DNA of 43,083 nt, taken from NCBI GenBank assembly GCA_018969045.1, contig JAGWZB010000004.1, forward strand, positions 1 through 43,083, given 5' to 3'. Numbering within the stretch: the first letter of the stretch is position 1; each line of letters begins with the position of its first letter. The stretch comes from Planctomycetota bacterium. GTDB taxonomy: Bacteria; Planctomycetota; Planctomycetia; Pirellulales; Pirellulaceae. The notes under the pieces were generated by a model. That model ran no database searches. It saw only the letters and a program-made list of their open reading frames with translations, and was not told the origin of the DNA. Made by a program: the position numbers and the translations under genes. Of the stretch, positions 35,993 through 43,083 are shown piece after piece.

Positions 35993-37758
35993 TCTTGAAG
36001 ATTTGCGTCCAGACGCAACCTCAGGCGGGCTTGGTCCTGGAACTCCATGGTCATACTCAATTGTTTGACCAGTCCCAACATGAGCATGAGCATGTCGAAC
36101 TCCCGTTTGGCTTCCAAGCGGCTATGACCTTTTTCGAGCATGTTTTGGGCGATGATCGGGTTGCTATTGGTTTGCAGAAGGCTCCGGATCGCATTGGCAT
36201 CGACTTCAAGCCAGGTTTGAACCGTCTTCTCTTGGGCCGATTCATTCTGGCGTTTTCCAAGCATCGATTTGACGTTTTCGACGCAGGAGCACAGGATCAT
36301 GCGATCGTCGATGAAGGCAAGTGTAGGCTGGAAGTTGAATTGGATGGGAAGTCCGTCGGGATATTTGCGGTCTTCGTCCAGAATGTACTGGGCGGTGTAG
36401 ATGGCAACTGCGTCGTGTTGGATGGTATCGAGTTCGAGTTGCGGCTGGCCTTCTTGCGCCCCGGCGACGTTTAGAAATCCGATGAAGCTTTGAAAGGTTC
36501 GCTTGAGTTCTCGTTGAAGCTTGGCCGGATCTCGAAGTTTGGCAACCAGTCCGAAGCTTGGTAGCTGGATGGCGGGTTTGGTCTGCTCCTGCTGAAACTT
36601 GGGTTCAGCAGCAAAGAGTTGGATCTGTGGTTCGATGGCACCAAGTATATCGGTACCAAAGTCTTTGCCTGCGAAAATGGTTGTCAGCGTATTGTCCGCT
36701 TGGGCTAGCTGCTGGTTGACGTTTTCATCGAAAAGATCCCCCGCTCTCAGCCACATCTGGGCGAGGTTTCGGTAGGTAGCCAAAGTCGCGATCGCTCCTG
36801 GTAGCGCGGGCCATTTAGGTGCATGTCCTGTTGCATCGGGTCCGACGTAGTGCTCTCTGGCATCGCTGTACCACTGAGGCTTCGAGGGCGTTTGAATTTC
36901 CATCGCGAGCCCTTGAGGATCCATTGTCAGCGAGGCGGTCATGACTTGGGCGTTGGCAAGCACGCTCAAAACGCCACCGAGAATCAATTCGGCTCCAAAA
37001 TCTTTGGATTGGTCTCGAAACAGATCGTTGTTCTTCATTTGCTCGCGCAAGCCCGTCATGTCGACCCAAAAGACCGCTTTTGGATCGCTGGACTCTTGAA
37101 CCGAAGCGATGCGTGCTTGCTGGTACCAAGGAGCTTGGCTGAGCCCTTTGCTTTTATCGCTGTGGTGATCGAGGATGGACTTGGCTAGATCACCTTGGTT
37201 GGTGATGAGCATCCATGATCCGATGGCAGCAAAGATCCCATTTTGGAATTTGTAACCTTGGATACCTCGATATTCAGCGGTTTGAATAGGGTCTGGATTG
37301 CCCTTGGATTTTGCATCCCTTCGAACCAGATCGATCGCTTTCTCAAGGTAGTCTTCGAGCCATTGCTGGCTTTGCGTTCGCAGCAAGAGCGCGACGCCTT
37401 TGGTCTTTGCATCGACGGCGACATAGGCTCCGCGGTGGGTAAGATCTTTTGCGAGTTGATCGAGTTTGAGCCCCAGGGCCAATTCGGCCACCGTTATGCC
37501 GCTGCGTAACTGGAGTGCTTGGGGGCTACGCCACAATTTTTTGAACGGCTCGGTCTCGACCAAGCTTTGGCGAAGGGGATGATCGAGCCATTGGCTTATC
37601 GGAGAAATCTCTCCGAAGATCACCGTCGTCTCAGGCAGCCAATCGACGACTTGGTCCTCCGCATTTGGCTGAGCATCCTGGGCCAGCAATGCGTGGTCAC
37701 AAGCGGCGCATAAAACCGCGAAAACACCACCCAACCAAACCGACAGAAACTTGCTCAT
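35971..37758 (-). CDS. Hypothetical secreted protein (DUF3352-like layout)
   Basis: A 595-residue exported protein. The signal segment FLSVWLGGVFAVLCAACDHA is followed by a region that resembles planctomycete DUF3352-type proteins (VDWLPETTVIFGEISPISQW; KAVFWVDMTGLREQMKNNDL; RMILCSCVENVKSMLGKRQN). No catalytic motif recognised; a Cys in the signal (LCAACDHA) could make it a lipoprotein. The last seven residues come from the 9-bp repeat, and the stop codon lies inside the repeat. ATG 37758 lies 25 bases after the stop of the kinase gene on the same strand, so the kinase and this protein are a likely operon. Confidence 0.65.
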   Translation of the reverse strand: MSKFLSVWLGGVFAVLCAACDHALLAQDAQPNAEDQVVDWLPETTVIFGEISPISQWLDHPLRQSLVETEPFKKLWRSPQALQLRSGITVAELALGLKLDQLAKDLTHRGAYVAVDAKTKGVALLLRTQSQQWLEDYLEKAIDLVRRDAKSKGNPDPIQTAEYRGIQGYKFQNGIFAAIGSWMLITNQGDLAKSILDHHSDKSKGLSQAPWYQQARIASVQESSDPKAVFWVDMTGLREQMKNNDLFRDQSKDFGAELILGGVLSVLANAQVMTASLTMDPQGLAMEIQTPSKPQWYSDAREHYVGPDATGHAPKWPALPGAIATLATYRNLAQMWLRAGDLFDENVNQQLAQADNTLTTIFAGKDFGTDILGAIEPQIQLFAAEPKFQQEQTKPAIQLPSFGLVAKLRDPAKLQRELKRTFQSFIGFLNVAGAQEGQPQLELDTIQHDAVAIYTAQYILDEDRKYPDGLPIQFNFQPTLAFIDDRMILCSCVENVKSMLGKRQNESAQEKTVQTWLEVDANAIRSLLQTNSNPIIAQNMLEKGHSRLEAKREFDMLMLMLGLVKQLSMTMEFQDQARLRLRLDANLQDGSDGSD

Positions 37759-37783
37759 AGATTACACCATTGCGCAAAACAGA

Positions 37784-39298
37784 TTATTGCTGCGGTGTGG
37801 CATCGACAGATTTGCTGGTCAAGTGGACCAACGCTTCTCGCAATTCACGAACCTTCAGCGGCATAGGGATCAAAACATGGCGATCCGATGTGCTTGCACC
37901 TCGAACGATGTGCTGCTGCTTGGGATCCACCAGCAGTATAGCTGGGATAAGTTTGGTATGTTCATCGGCAACGAATCGGTTGAATGCATCGAGCGCATCG
38001 TTTCCAAGATTCGTGGCGCTGAGGATCAAGCAATTCGCGGGATTGGACTCATCAGGAGAGAATTTGGCCAAGGCTCTTTCGGGATCGGAATAAACCAAAA
38101 CGCGGTAACCACGTTTCTTGAGTTTCTCCCGAAGCAGATCTTGCAACTCAGCTCGATTCTCGACAACCATCACCGTTTTGCCTTGACCTTCGAGCACATC
38201 CTCTGGCTCGATGGCCTCTACCGACTCGCTTTTGACTGCTGCTACCCCAACTGGCGATGGCACAGGAGATTCCATCTCTCGCTGCAGTTTCTTCAGTGCC
38301 GAGTCGACATCGGCAAGAACTTGACCTGGGTTCTGATAACGCTTCTCCGGACTAAACTCCATCGCCTTGCTGCAGATAGCATAAATGGTATCAGGAAGTC
38401 CTGGCTTGACCTCATAGAGCGATGGAATCTCGACGAAGCGAGTGACATTCAATCGCATCAGACGATCGCGCGTTTCAGTAAGCGGAGCGCGCCCAGATAC
38501 GATGTTGTAAAAAATACAACCAACGAAATAGATATCGCTTCGATGATCCCCCTTGCGAACCGCCGTTCCGCGTTCGAGCGCCGCATAGTCAATCGCTCGC
38601 GCACTCGGGCAATCGGCGATCGCCTCAGGCGACGATGTATCCGCAAGGGCAGCAAGTCCAAAGTCCACCAACTTGCAACGCCCACTTGAATGGACCAGAA
38701 CGTTCGATAGTTTCAAGTCGCGGTGGGTGATCCCTTTTTGGAACGCGAAATCAAGCCCCGAGCAAATATCGTGCATGATGCCAAGGGCATGAATCGCTTC
38801 AAAGTTACCACGGATCTTGAGAATCTCGCGCAGCGTTTCTCCTTCGACAAACTCCATCACCAAGTAAGGAGCCCTGGGATCATTGACGATGTCATAAATA
38901 GTCACGATGTTGGGGTGCCGCAACTCCAAGCCCATTCGCCCTTCGCGCAGAAACTGCTCAATCTGTGCGACTTGGTCCCGGTGACGACGACGCAGAACCT
39001 TCACGGCCACAACCTTGCCCGACTCGCGGTGGACGGCTCGGAAAACGCGGGCAAAAGTACCCGCACCGATCATGTAAAGGACCTTGTAAGGCCCGTAGTA
39101 ATAGCCAAGCCTCTCGCCGGTGAGCATCCGTTCAAGCTGAAAATTGGTGATGATCCCTTTGCGCAACAAATGCGACTTGACCTCGTCAAGACTGACTTGA
39201 TCGGTCCGCAATTCACCCCATAGCCGATCGATCTGGGCTGGCGTGGCCAACTCCAAGTCAATGCAGCGTTGGGTTAAGGATCGGGGCGTAAACTCCAT
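37784..39298 (-). CDS. Ser/Thr protein kinase with degenerate receiver domain
   Basis: About 504 residues. An N-terminal helical module (1-65) precedes the kinase domain, as in many planctomycete kinases. Kinase motifs are intact: glycine loop GAGTFARV (from G78), Lys in VAVKVL (K100), HRDLKLSN (D194) and DFGLA (D212). The C-terminal part (about 385-500) has a response-regulator receiver pattern (TVMVVENRAELQDLLREKL; LVYSDPERALAKF; IPMPLKVRELREALVHL), but the phosphoacceptor Asp position reads LILSATNLG, so it should not be phosphorylated in the usual way. No membrane helix or extracellular sensor is visible. Start: ATG 39298; TTG 39304 adds two residues. It follows the small coiled-coil gene by 182 bases on the same strand. 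Confidence 0.9.
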   Translation of the reverse strand: MEFTPRSLTQRCIDLELATPAQIDRLWGELRTDQVSLDEVKSHLLRKGIITNFQLERMLTGERLGYYYGPYKVLYMIGAGTFARVFRAVHRESGKVVAVKVLRRRHRDQVAQIEQFLREGRMGLELRHPNIVTIYDIVNDPRAPYLVMEFVEGETLREILKIRGNFEAIHALGIMHDICSGLDFAFQKGITHRDLKLSNVLVHSSGRCKLVDFGLAALADTSSPEAIADCPSARAIDYAALERGTAVRKGDHRSDIYFVGCIFYNIVSGRAPLTETRDRLMRLNVTRFVEIPSLYEVKPGLPDTIYAICSKAMEFSPEKRYQNPGQVLADVDSALKKLQREMESPVPSPVGVAAVKSESVEAIEPEDVLEGQGKTVMVVENRAELQDLLREKLKKRGYRVLVYSDPERALAKFSPDESNPANCLILSATNLGNDALDAFNRFVADEHTKLIPAILLVDPKQQHIVRGASTSDRHVLIPMPLKVRELREALVHLTSKSVDATPQQ

Positions 39299-39341
39299 GG
39301 CCAAATCGGATCGTTGTAGGAGGAGGAACCCGGGAATGAAA

Positions 39342-39375
39342 ACAGGGACCTTGGATTCAAAACCAAGACCCCTGT
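39342..39375. promoter_or_regulatory. Imperfect inverted repeat upstream of the kinase start
   Basis: Arms ACAGGG and CCCTGT surround inner arms CTTGG and CCAAG with an eight-base loop. It lies 44 bases upstream of the kinase ATG on the minus strand, so it could be an operator or a leader hairpin in the kinase mRNA. Confidence 0.35.
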
Positions 39376-39384
39376 TAGGTTAAG

Positions 39385-39403
39385 CAAAAACCCGGTTTCG
39401 GGC
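39385..39403 (-). terminator. Terminator-like hairpin after the small coiled-coil gene
   Basis: Read on the minus strand, CCCG-AAAC-CGGG is followed directly by TTTTTG, about 80 bases after the stop of the 103-residue gene. The stem is short, so termination may be partial before the kinase gene. Confidence 0.4.
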
Positions 39404-39480
39404 AAACAAGAAGACTAGGGGGCGATGGGTTTCTTGCGGAATTCCTGATCAAGATTCCCATCGAGATTTCCAGCAGGACT

Positions 39481-39792
39481 CTAGGATCCTTCGCTGCCAA
39501 AATCCTCGTCCAACGAATCGCTAAGCTGACGTTGCAAATCGTCGCGTTCCCGGCGTGTAGCTTCCAAATCAAACACCAAGTACTTCATGTCCAGGCGAAG
39601 CTGGCCGATCGATTCCTGGACCATTTGCAGGATTTTTCGCCTACGGTTGGTGCTCTCGACCACGCGCTGAAAAAGAGGTTGCAAGGCGAGTTTGGCTTCG
39701 GTCGAAAGGCCATCGATGGCCATCTGCATTTCAGACAGCTCGCTTGGAAGTTCCAAAGTTGCAGTTTCTGGGGAGGTCGCGTTGGTGTTCAT
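39481..39792 (-). CDS. Small coiled-coil protein of unknown function
   Basis: A 103-residue, almost fully helical protein. The central heptad-like stretch (STEAKLALQPLFQRVVESTN, then RKILQMVQESIGQLRLDMKY) should dimerise. The C-terminus is acidic (SDSLDEDFGSEGS). No enzyme motif, membrane helix or signal. Start ATG 39792. A plausible minus-strand promoter lies about 100 bases upstream and a weak terminator lies downstream, so it may be a single-gene unit with partial read-through into the kinase gene. A role as adaptor or kinase partner would be speculation. Confidence 0.65.
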   Translation of the reverse strand: MNTNATSPETATLELPSELSEMQMAIDGLSTEAKLALQPLFQRVVESTNRRRKILQMVQESIGQLRLDMKYLVFDLEATRRERDDLQRQLSDSLDEDFGSEGS

Positions 39793-39893
39793 TCCTGGCT
39801 TTCAAACAAACGGTAGAGGCACAAAAATTGGATAGTCTCGGAAAAAACTCAAGATGCGAACTTCGACGTCCGAAGGCTATCGGTTGCTGGACT

Positions 39894-39922
39894 AGAATGC
39901 TTCGTAAACCCTTACCAGTCAA
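39894..39922 (-). promoter_or_regulatory. Putative sigma-70-type promoter for the small coiled-coil gene
   Basis: On the minus strand TTGACT (39922-39917) is followed after 17 bases by CATTCT (39899-39894). The -35 is a five-of-six match and the spacing is ideal, but the -10 is weak. It would give a leader of about 95 bases before ATG 39792. I saw nothing else supportable in the 281-base divergent gap 39793-40073. Confidence 0.35.
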
Positions 39923-40073
39923 GAATTTATACAATCGGCACAACCACTCCAAACGGTCCTAAACCACCCGGATTGGACCCCGCGGAGCCTTTACGATTCC
40001 CCTAGAGAATTTCCGCAAGTCTTGATAGAAGCAATAGTTGCGTCAACGGAACCCCACCTGCGAGCCCTCGTGA

Positions 40074-42839
40074 ATGCTTCTTGAGCCAGTCCGGCATTTT
40101 TATCCATCAAAGTTTGAGCTCGGTCCAGTTATTTCAGACAACAGGACCTTTGGGTCTACGTCGACTCTGCGGATCAGGTTGAGTCTTCGAGCGGTTTGCC
40201 TGCTCTGGTCCTGCCTGCTTTGCGGGCTTGGCTTTCTGGCCCTTACACCAACAGCCCATGCACAGCTCCTGGACACCTTTGACCAAGGCCCCCCAAGGTT
40301 TACTCTCTGGAGAGACGACGCTCGGACCCTCATGCGCAGCGTCGATCGCAAAGAGCCTGGGGTCGAGACAATCGAGTTCACACATGGCAACGGATCGTAT
40401 ATCTACCTGATCACTCCGATCGAACCCTGCGCGATCATACCCGAACTCCAAGCGTCGATTCGCGTTCGTAGCGCTCAGTCGGGAATAAGGATTGGAATGC
40501 GAGTGGTGTTTCCTCGCGCCAGACATCCTGCAACCCACGCGGCGCTTACCGAAGTTGTATTTGGAGCTCCTAACGATGGTGCTGGAAGATGGTCCACATC
40601 CTCGATCAGCGATGTACTGAACTTAGTCGAAGACCGCCAACGATTCCTTCGACGGCTCTTTGGCCCTGATATCGATCTTCGAGAACCCTACATCGACGCG
40701 ATCTTGCTGAGTGTTTACGGAGTCCCTGGAACGACGAAACTTCAAGTGGACGAACTGAATGTTGAAGGCATGATCGCCCCTGGTATGCTCAGCGATGAAG
40801 AGACAATTCGGTCCGAAGCCAGCGCTAGCGAGCCACCCGGCGAGAAGCTTCGTCGTATCCAACAGTCGGTCCCGCGATGGATTCAACATCAAGGCGAAAG
40901 CCTAGCGTACTTGCAAACCCTCGGATTCAACGGGGTCATCACCCGCAATCCCAACGACGAACTGGTGGCTCAGCAAGCGATCGAGTCGGCCATGGCAGTC
41001 ATCGCCCCACCCCCCTCTTTGGTTCCGACCGACGAGCAGTCCAGTCGCTATGAACATGTCAGCGCATGGCTGCTTGGCCTGGCGCTCAACCAGAACCAAA
41101 TGGAACCTTCGCGGCAACGCGTCGCAATGATGAGTCGGTATCCAAAATCTCTCTCAAGACCGATGGTAGGCGAAGCCTGGGAACTCTACGGTTCGTATAG
41201 CCAACTGAGCGATTGGCTGGCAACCCCTGTACCCTTGGCAACATCGGTTCGATCGGCAAAAGAGGCTGCTTCGATCATGATGGCCGATGTGCGTCCGATC
41301 GCCGGACGAAACGTCCCTATGTCTTCTCTTTGGACACAGCTATCCAACGAGTGGCTATCGCAGCGGATTCTGACGGCTGAATCCTTGGGCCGTAGCCCTT
41401 GGCCACTTGCCGACCATGACAGGCTCCAAGCCCGATTGCAGTGGATCCGGAGTCTGATGCAAGGATCCAAGGGTTGGATTTTTCGCTCACCGTTCTCCTT
41501 GGACTCCGGGGACGAAACCGCTTCGGTCCGCGCTGAATCCTTTGCCAGTATCAATCGAGAAATCGAACTGTTTCTTCCTTGGATCCAAGCCGGCGACTCC
41601 GACTGGAGAAATGTCCAAGTCAATTCCTCTGAGCATACCGCCGCGATGCTTGAAACCCCAGCAAGCCAGTTGGTGATTGTCATCGCTTCAGGGCCTTGGG
41701 ACCAGTTATGCAGTCCAGCACCCAATCTTGATCGCATGGAGATTACCGTCCCAGTCAGTGGCCAACCTCGGCAAATCTACCGCATCACACGGGGCACTTT
41801 AGAACGGGTGCCGGTCAAGAATATCCCCGGAGCGATGGTCGTTTCGATCCAGCGGCCTGCCATCGTTGAACAGCTAGTCTCCATGATCGATAACGGACCC
41901 TGGAGTTACCTACAAAACGCCCTAAATCGCCTTGGCCCAGGTCTGATCGAAAGCAGGATCGATACTGCAACGCAGTTGATCCTAATGGCACAGATGATTC
42001 TCGTGACGCGCCAGTTGCCCGCTTCGGACCCAAGCTGGGAAGCGATCCGCGAGGCGCAGTCGGCTCAGCGCGCCGCTTTGCAGTACCTAGCAAGCTCCGA
42101 TTTGCCCAAAGCCGCAGAGGCTGCCGATGCTGCGATACTTTTAGCACAGCGAACCATTCGAAGCTCATGGGAAATCGCCAAAGAACAATTCCCCAGCGTC
42201 AATTCCAGCCCTCTTGTGGTCTCTCCATTGTCCCTCCCGCTCCATTTTGAATTGGATCGGTTGCTGCAAAATCGCAAGTGGCAAGCAAGCAACTTAGACG
42301 GAACTCCCTTCGAAGATCTAGCTAGTTGGAAACAAGCAGGTTGGTCCAGCAACCATCGAATGGTCGACCAGATCGATAGCTCGATCCAGATTTCCGCTGG
42401 TGGCGGTGCAGCCCAAGACAACGCATTGGTCTTGCAAGCCGTCAGCAGAACCGGACAGCCTATCCCAAGCGGTTACGCAGGAACGAGCATGCGAGTGACC
42501 TCTCCGAAAATCAAACTGCCGGTCGGTTCGCTCGTGCATTTCGAAGCCCTGGTACGCGTGGAATCTCCGACTCAAGAATCCCAAACCGGACTTCTAGTCA
42601 GCGACAATATGGGTGGAGAAGCCCTCGGGCAACTGGTCTCTTCTTACGATACAACCCAGGCCACCTGGAGACGAGTAAGCTTGTTTCGGATGATCCGCGA
42701 CGAAGAAGCCATGGAACTGTATTTCGAGACCCGAGGAAGCGTCAAAGCCAGCATCTGTGGAATCAGCATCGAATGGATCATGCCAGGTCAAAACCGAAAC
42801 CTGCCCATCAGCACCAGCAGTGAATCAACCTTGCCCTGA
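40074..42839 (+). CDS. Large secreted protein of unknown function
   Basis: A 921-residue protein. The annotated ATG gives about 30 extra residues before a clear signal peptide (LRAVCLLWSCLLCGLGFLAL, cleavage likely after AHA in TAHAQLLDTF). An in-frame TTG at 40179 would place the signal exactly at the N-terminus, so the true start may be there. The mature protein begins with a beta-rich region (PPRFTLWRDDARTLMRSVD; GSYIYLITPIEPCAIIPELQ) that could be a carbohydrate-binding-like sandwich. Residues about 260-480 have fragments (QHQGESLAYLQTLGFNGVI; RPMVGEAWELYGSYSQLSDW) reminiscent of a TIM-barrel. A second beta region closes the protein (GYAGTSMRVTSPKIKLPVGS). No catalytic motif is certain. 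It is divergent from the small coiled-coil gene. Confidence 0.65.
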   Translation: MLLEPVRHFYPSKFELGPVISDNRTFGSTSTLRIRLSLRAVCLLWSCLLCGLGFLALTPTAHAQLLDTFDQGPPRFTLWRDDARTLMRSVDRKEPGVETIEFTHGNGSYIYLITPIEPCAIIPELQASIRVRSAQSGIRIGMRVVFPRARHPATHAALTEVVFGAPNDGAGRWSTSSISDVLNLVEDRQRFLRRLFGPDIDLREPYIDAILLSVYGVPGTTKLQVDELNVEGMIAPGMLSDEETIRSEASASEPPGEKLRRIQQSVPRWIQHQGESLAYLQTLGFNGVITRNPNDELVAQQAIESAMAVIAPPPSLVPTDEQSSRYEHVSAWLLGLALNQNQMEPSRQRVAMMSRYPKSLSRPMVGEAWELYGSYSQLSDWLATPVPLATSVRSAKEAASIMMADVRPIAGRNVPMSSLWTQLSNEWLSQRILTAESLGRSPWPLADHDRLQARLQWIRSLMQGSKGWIFRSPFSLDSGDETASVRAESFASINREIELFLPWIQAGDSDWRNVQVNSSEHTAAMLETPASQLVIVIASGPWDQLCSPAPNLDRMEITVPVSGQPRQIYRITRGTLERVPVKNIPGAMVVSIQRPAIVEQLVSMIDNGPWSYLQNALNRLGPGLIESRIDTATQLILMAQMILVTRQLPASDPSWEAIREAQSAQRAALQYLASSDLPKAAEAADAAILLAQRTIRSSWEIAKEQFPSVNSSPLVVSPLSLPLHFELDRLLQNRKWQASNLDGTPFEDLASWKQAGWSSNHRMVDQIDSSIQISAGGGAAQDNALVLQAVSRTGQPIPSGYAGTSMRVTSPKIKLPVGSLVHFEALVRVESPTQESQTGLLVSDNMGGEALGQLVSSYDTTQATWRRVSLFRMIRDEEAMELYFETRGSVKASICGISIEWIMPGQNRNLPISTSSESTLP

Positions 42840-42928
42840 ATGATCGAGTCTTCTCGGATTGCTTTATTGCCGGACTGCTTTGGCTCTTCAGGAATTATTG
42901 TGGCTAGGAGTAGATGCTACTGGCAATC

Positions 42929-43083
42929 TTCGTGCTCGTGCTCGTGCTCGTACTCGAAGCCCTTCCGACAGAGTTTGGGCCACCAGACTATTGAAAATTC
43001 CGCAAGGGTCCAAAACCCAATTCGTTAGCCACAGTTGCTTTTCGATTACGATCACGAGCACCGTTTCACTGAGCACGAGCACG
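42929..43083. repeat. Inverted hexameric CTCGTG/CACGAG repeats
   Basis: Left arm 42929-42958 is a run of CGTGCT hexamers framed by TTCG and CGAA. The right side, 43041-43083, holds CACGAGCAC twice around GTTTCACTGAG and runs off the window. Bases 43041-43061 match the reverse complement of 42938-42958 at 19 of 21 positions, so an RNA across the 82-base spacer could fold into a long hairpin. Short reading frames through it give only Arg-Ala or Cys-Ser repeats and are not called as genes. The rest of the 244 bases after the secreted-protein gene shows nothing I can support. Confidence 0.8.

Noticed and set aside
35601-36068. A 155-codon plus-strand frame with Pro-Ile-Ser repeats
   Set aside because: It runs antisense through the Pro-rich gene start and the 9-bp array. 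It has no plausible domain and is open only because of the repeat.
42840-43082. Small genes on either strand beside the hexamer repeats (62 and 64 codons)
   Set aside because: Both consist largely of repeat-coded Cys-Ser or Arg-Ala runs and show no family-like sequence or ribosome site. The plus-strand ATG directly after the secreted-protein stop is probably chance.

Overview
The window looks like a chromosomal segment from a planctomycete, probably of the Pirellulales type. This is inference from gene style: a Ser/Thr kinase with an extra N-terminal module ahead of the kinase fold, an anti-sigma-like protein with no sigma partner in view, many secreted proteins of unknown function, a SMUG1-type uracil-DNA glycosylase, TTG/GTG starts, weak Shine-Dalgarno sites, and two kinds of short tandem repeat (9-bp TCCGATCMG and hexameric CTCGTG). 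I saw no rRNA, tRNA, phage, insertion sequence or CRISPR array. No gap between genes exceeds 300 bases; the longest are about 280 (39793-40073), 257 (1339-1595), 244 (42840-43083, window edge) and 187 (35784-35970).

Layout. 1-9.7 kb: the start of a gene leaving the left edge, an ABC-2 permease, SMUG1, an anti-sigma-like protein, a membrane protein, and a two-gene unit coding a large DUF4175-like membrane protein and an exported coiled-coil protein with an 18-unit Asp-Pro/Lys-Ser repeat. 9.9-13.9 kb: two tandem P-loop GTPases with C-terminal membrane segments. 13.9-17.7 kb (minus strand): a secreted beta-propeller gene followed after 10 bp by an ethanolamine ammonia-lyase EutB-EutC fusion carrying a Tat-like signal. 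17.7-18.1 kb: arfB ribosome rescue factor. 18.3-25.0 kb: a complete, tightly coupled Wadjet (jetABCD) SMC-type anti-plasmid defence operon with intact ATPase and Toprim motifs. 25.2-31.4 kb: sugar-nucleotide epimerase, larE, Gfo/Idh/MocA oxidoreductase, ligA, an ABC ATPase and yidD.

31.3-39.8 kb is all minus strand. A probable operon codes a Pro/Ala-rich secreted protein, a cyanophycin-synthetase-like ATP-grasp protein whose Mur-ligase part is truncated and has lost its P-loop, and an endonuclease/exonuclease/phosphatase-family protein. Upstream of it lie a secreted protein, a Ser/Thr kinase with a degenerate receiver domain, and a small coiled-coil protein. 40.1-42.8 kb holds a large secreted protein of unknown function, and the window ends in inverted hexamer repeats.

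The strongest candidates for unusual biology are the exported EutBC fusion with its propeller partner, the membrane GTPase pair, the CphA-like protein with a vestigial Mur-ligase domain, and the same 9-bp repeat found inside two unrelated genes in opposite orientation. Wadjet is a described system, but it is complete here and is the clearest multi-gene machine in the window.
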